Source: Actinoplanes oryzae | GTDB taxonomy: Bacteria; Actinomycetota; Actinomycetes; Mycobacteriales; Micromonosporaceae | Length of the DNA: 63,987 bases | NCBI RefSeq assembly: GCF_030757795.1 | Contig: NZ_JAUQWH010000036.1 | Location: forward strand, 1-63,987 | Direction: 5' to 3' | Shown here: piece after piece, positions 62,978-63,987 of the stretch | How positions within the stretch are numbered: position 1 is the stretch's first letter | Layout of the letters: every line of letters begins with the position of its first letter | Position numbers and translations under genes: made by a program | Notes under the pieces: generated by a model | Told to the model about the DNA's origin: nothing | The model's database searches: none | The model's input: the letters and a program-made list of their open reading frames with translations, nothing else

Positions 62978-63438
62978 CGACAATGACCTTGATCCATAGT
63001 ATTGACCTCATGCCGGAACGCGGATGGCGCAGATTCGGACCCGAGAGCGTGGAGCGGGCGATGCTGCTCGCCCTGGGCCGGGCGCGGGGCATCGAGCTGC
63101 GCCCCAAGTCGATCGACCTGGGCGACGGCAGCCGCCTGGAGATCGAGGGAGCCGACGAGGACAACACCGTCCTCGTGCAGATCGTGGGCAACACGGGCAC
63201 GTTCCGGTCCCAGCACCGCAACAAGGTCATGGCCGACATGTTCAAGCTGACCTGGCTGCGCGGGGCCTACTTCCCGCGGAGCCGGATCGTGCTGTGCGTC
63301 AGCGAGACCGCCGCCCAGGTCTTCACCCCCGCGGCCTGGAGCACCCGCGCCGCGCGCGACCTCGGCATCGAAGTCTGCCTCTACCACACCGACGGCACGA
63401 TCACCACGATCGTCCACCCCGCGGGAGCGACCCGATGA
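62974..63438 (+). CDS. Unrecognised 154-residue protein of the catabolic operon
   Basis: A soluble protein starting at ATG 62974 with a fine ribosome site (GGAAGGAGC) and an ATGA link to the MFS stop. After WRRFGPESVERAMLLALGRA comes a beta-rich core: IDLGDGSRLEIEGADEDNTV, LVQIVGNTGTFRSQHRNKVM, then ADMFKLTWLRGAYFPRSRIV and LGIEVCLYHTDGTITTIVH. The Asp/Glu-rich strand pattern followed by VLVQI faintly recalls a PD-(D/E)xK nuclease-like fold, with Gln where Lys is expected. I do not claim an activity. It is embedded between enzymes, so a regulatory or accessory role is possible. Confidence 0.85.
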   Translation: MTTMTLIHSIDLMPERGWRRFGPESVERAMLLALGRARGIELRPKSIDLGDGSRLEIEGADEDNTVLVQIVGNTGTFRSQHRNKVMADMFKLTWLRGAYFPRSRIVLCVSETAAQVFTPAAWSTRAARDLGIEVCLYHTDGTITTIVHPAGATR

Positions 63439-63935
63439 AGACCACGATCCTGGTGGGCAACCCCAAGCCCCAGAGCCGCACCCTCGGTACGGCCACCGCC
63501 GTCGCGTCGTTCCTCGGCGCGGCCGACGGCGCCCTGGTCGTCGACCTGGCCGACCACGCCACGCGCCTGTTCGACTGGTCGGACGCGGAGCTGGCGGACC
63601 TCACCGCCCGGGTGGCGGCCAGCGACCTGCTCATCGTCGCCTCCCCGACGTACAAGGCGACCTACACCGGCATGCTCAAGGCCTTCCTCGACCGGTACGA
63701 CACCGACGGCCTGCACGGCGTCGTCGCGGTGCCCGTCATGACCGGCGGCGGCGACCTGCACGCCCTGTCGATCGAGACCCACCTGCGCCCGCTGCTCGTC
63801 GAGCTCGGCGCGACCGTCCCCGCCCGCGGCCTCTACATGACCATGGCCAAGATGGCCGACCAGGACGCCGTCGTCGCCGAGTGGGGCGCGACCGCCGGCC
63901 CGCTGATCAAGGCGGCGGTGAGCGCGCGTGCGTGA
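63435..63935 (+). CDS. NADPH-dependent FMN reductase (SsuE/MsuE-like)
   Basis: A 166-residue flavodoxin-fold reductase, linked by ATGA to the preceding gene. ILVGNPKPQSRTLGTATAVA is the phosphate-binding loop, and LLIVASPTYKATYTGMLKAF followed by LDRYDTDGLHGVVAVPVMTG is the flavin and dimer segment. It would supply reduced FMN to the two LLM monooxygenases. The pairing of SsuE-type reductase, SsuB/SsuC-type importer and LLM enzymes resembles sulfonate desulfonation operons. Confidence 0.9.
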   Translation: MKTTILVGNPKPQSRTLGTATAVASFLGAADGALVVDLADHATRLFDWSDAELADLTARVAASDLLIVASPTYKATYTGMLKAFLDRYDTDGLHGVVAVPVMTGGGDLHALSIETHLRPLLVELGATVPARGLYMTMAKMADQDAVVAEWGATAGPLIKAAVSARA

Positions 63936-63987
63936 CATCCCCATCCCGAGCCGGGAGTTCCGGCGCGTGCTCGGCGGCTTCGCCTCC
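63928..63987 (+). CDS. Flavin reductase-domain protein, 3' end outside the window
   Basis: Starting at GTG 63928, inside the end of the previous gene, the frame reads VRDIPIPSREFRRVLGGFAS up to the window edge. FRRVLGGFASG is the characteristic start of flavin reductase (RutF/HpaC-like) domains. The 8-base overlap with the previous stop suggests coupling. A RutF-type reductase would fit the RutA/RutB-like pair upstream. Confidence 0.75.
   Translation, partial: MRDIPIPSREFRRVLGGFAS

Overview
The window is very GC-rich, with heavy GTG and TTG start use, many 4-base ATGA/GTGA start-stop overlaps, LuxR/TetR/two-component regulators, secreted plant-polysaccharide enzymes and a SpoIIE-type phosphatase. 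This fits a soil actinomycete; a Micromonosporaceae member such as Actinoplanes is my inference, not something the sequence proves.

Layout. 1-7.8 kb: two LuxR-type regulators (the first cut by the window edge), an Acg-type nitroreductase, a secreted pectate lyase and an APH-fold kinase. About 7.8-11.5 kb: a small, degenerate integrative element inserted at the 3' end of a rhamnogalacturonan lyase gene. It carries two coupled small genes, one unrecognised 442-residue protein of clearly lower GC, and a dead tyrosine integrase. A displaced copy of the lyase 3' end marks the far junction. 11.5-14.7 kb: the lyase and a divergent CBM2-SGNH esterase share an intergenic region with two CebR-like operators. 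14.8-34.1 kb: ordinary accessory and metabolic genes, including a lipid kinase, a two-component pair, GlgX, two MFS transporters, a spore photoproduct lyase-like radical SAM protein, a chromate transporter, and TetR genes facing their likely targets across clear palindromes.

34.1-47.6 kb is a selenocysteine island: selB, selA, tRNA-Sec(UCA), selD and a three-gene formate dehydrogenase operon. The catalytic subunit is read through an in-frame UGA at 46982-46984, followed by a hairpin with a GGUCU loop. It should be annotated as one 1097-residue selenoprotein, not two broken ORFs.

47.6-54.1 kb holds a permease, a MEDS-STAS protein, an erythromycin esterase homologue, a tandem-Nudix protein, a GNAT and an ANTAR-PAS-PP2C phosphatase. 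54.5 kb to the end is one long co-directional operon: ABC importer genes with two paralogous binding lipoproteins, a RutA-like monooxygenase, a RutB-like amidohydrolase, a 30-codon ORF, a second (NtaA-like) monooxygenase, an MFS transporter, an unrecognised protein, an FMN reductase and the start of a flavin reductase. It looks like an uncharacterised uptake-and-oxidation pathway, possibly for a pyrimidine-like or other heterocyclic compound.

A recurring pattern is gene decay by deletion. In two places (about 17.14 and 38.84 kb) a regulator and a divergent neighbour have both lost their 5' halves and the shared promoter region. A third truncated gene (SDR, 41.6 kb) abuts a duplicated 3' end of the formate dehydrogenase membrane-subunit gene.
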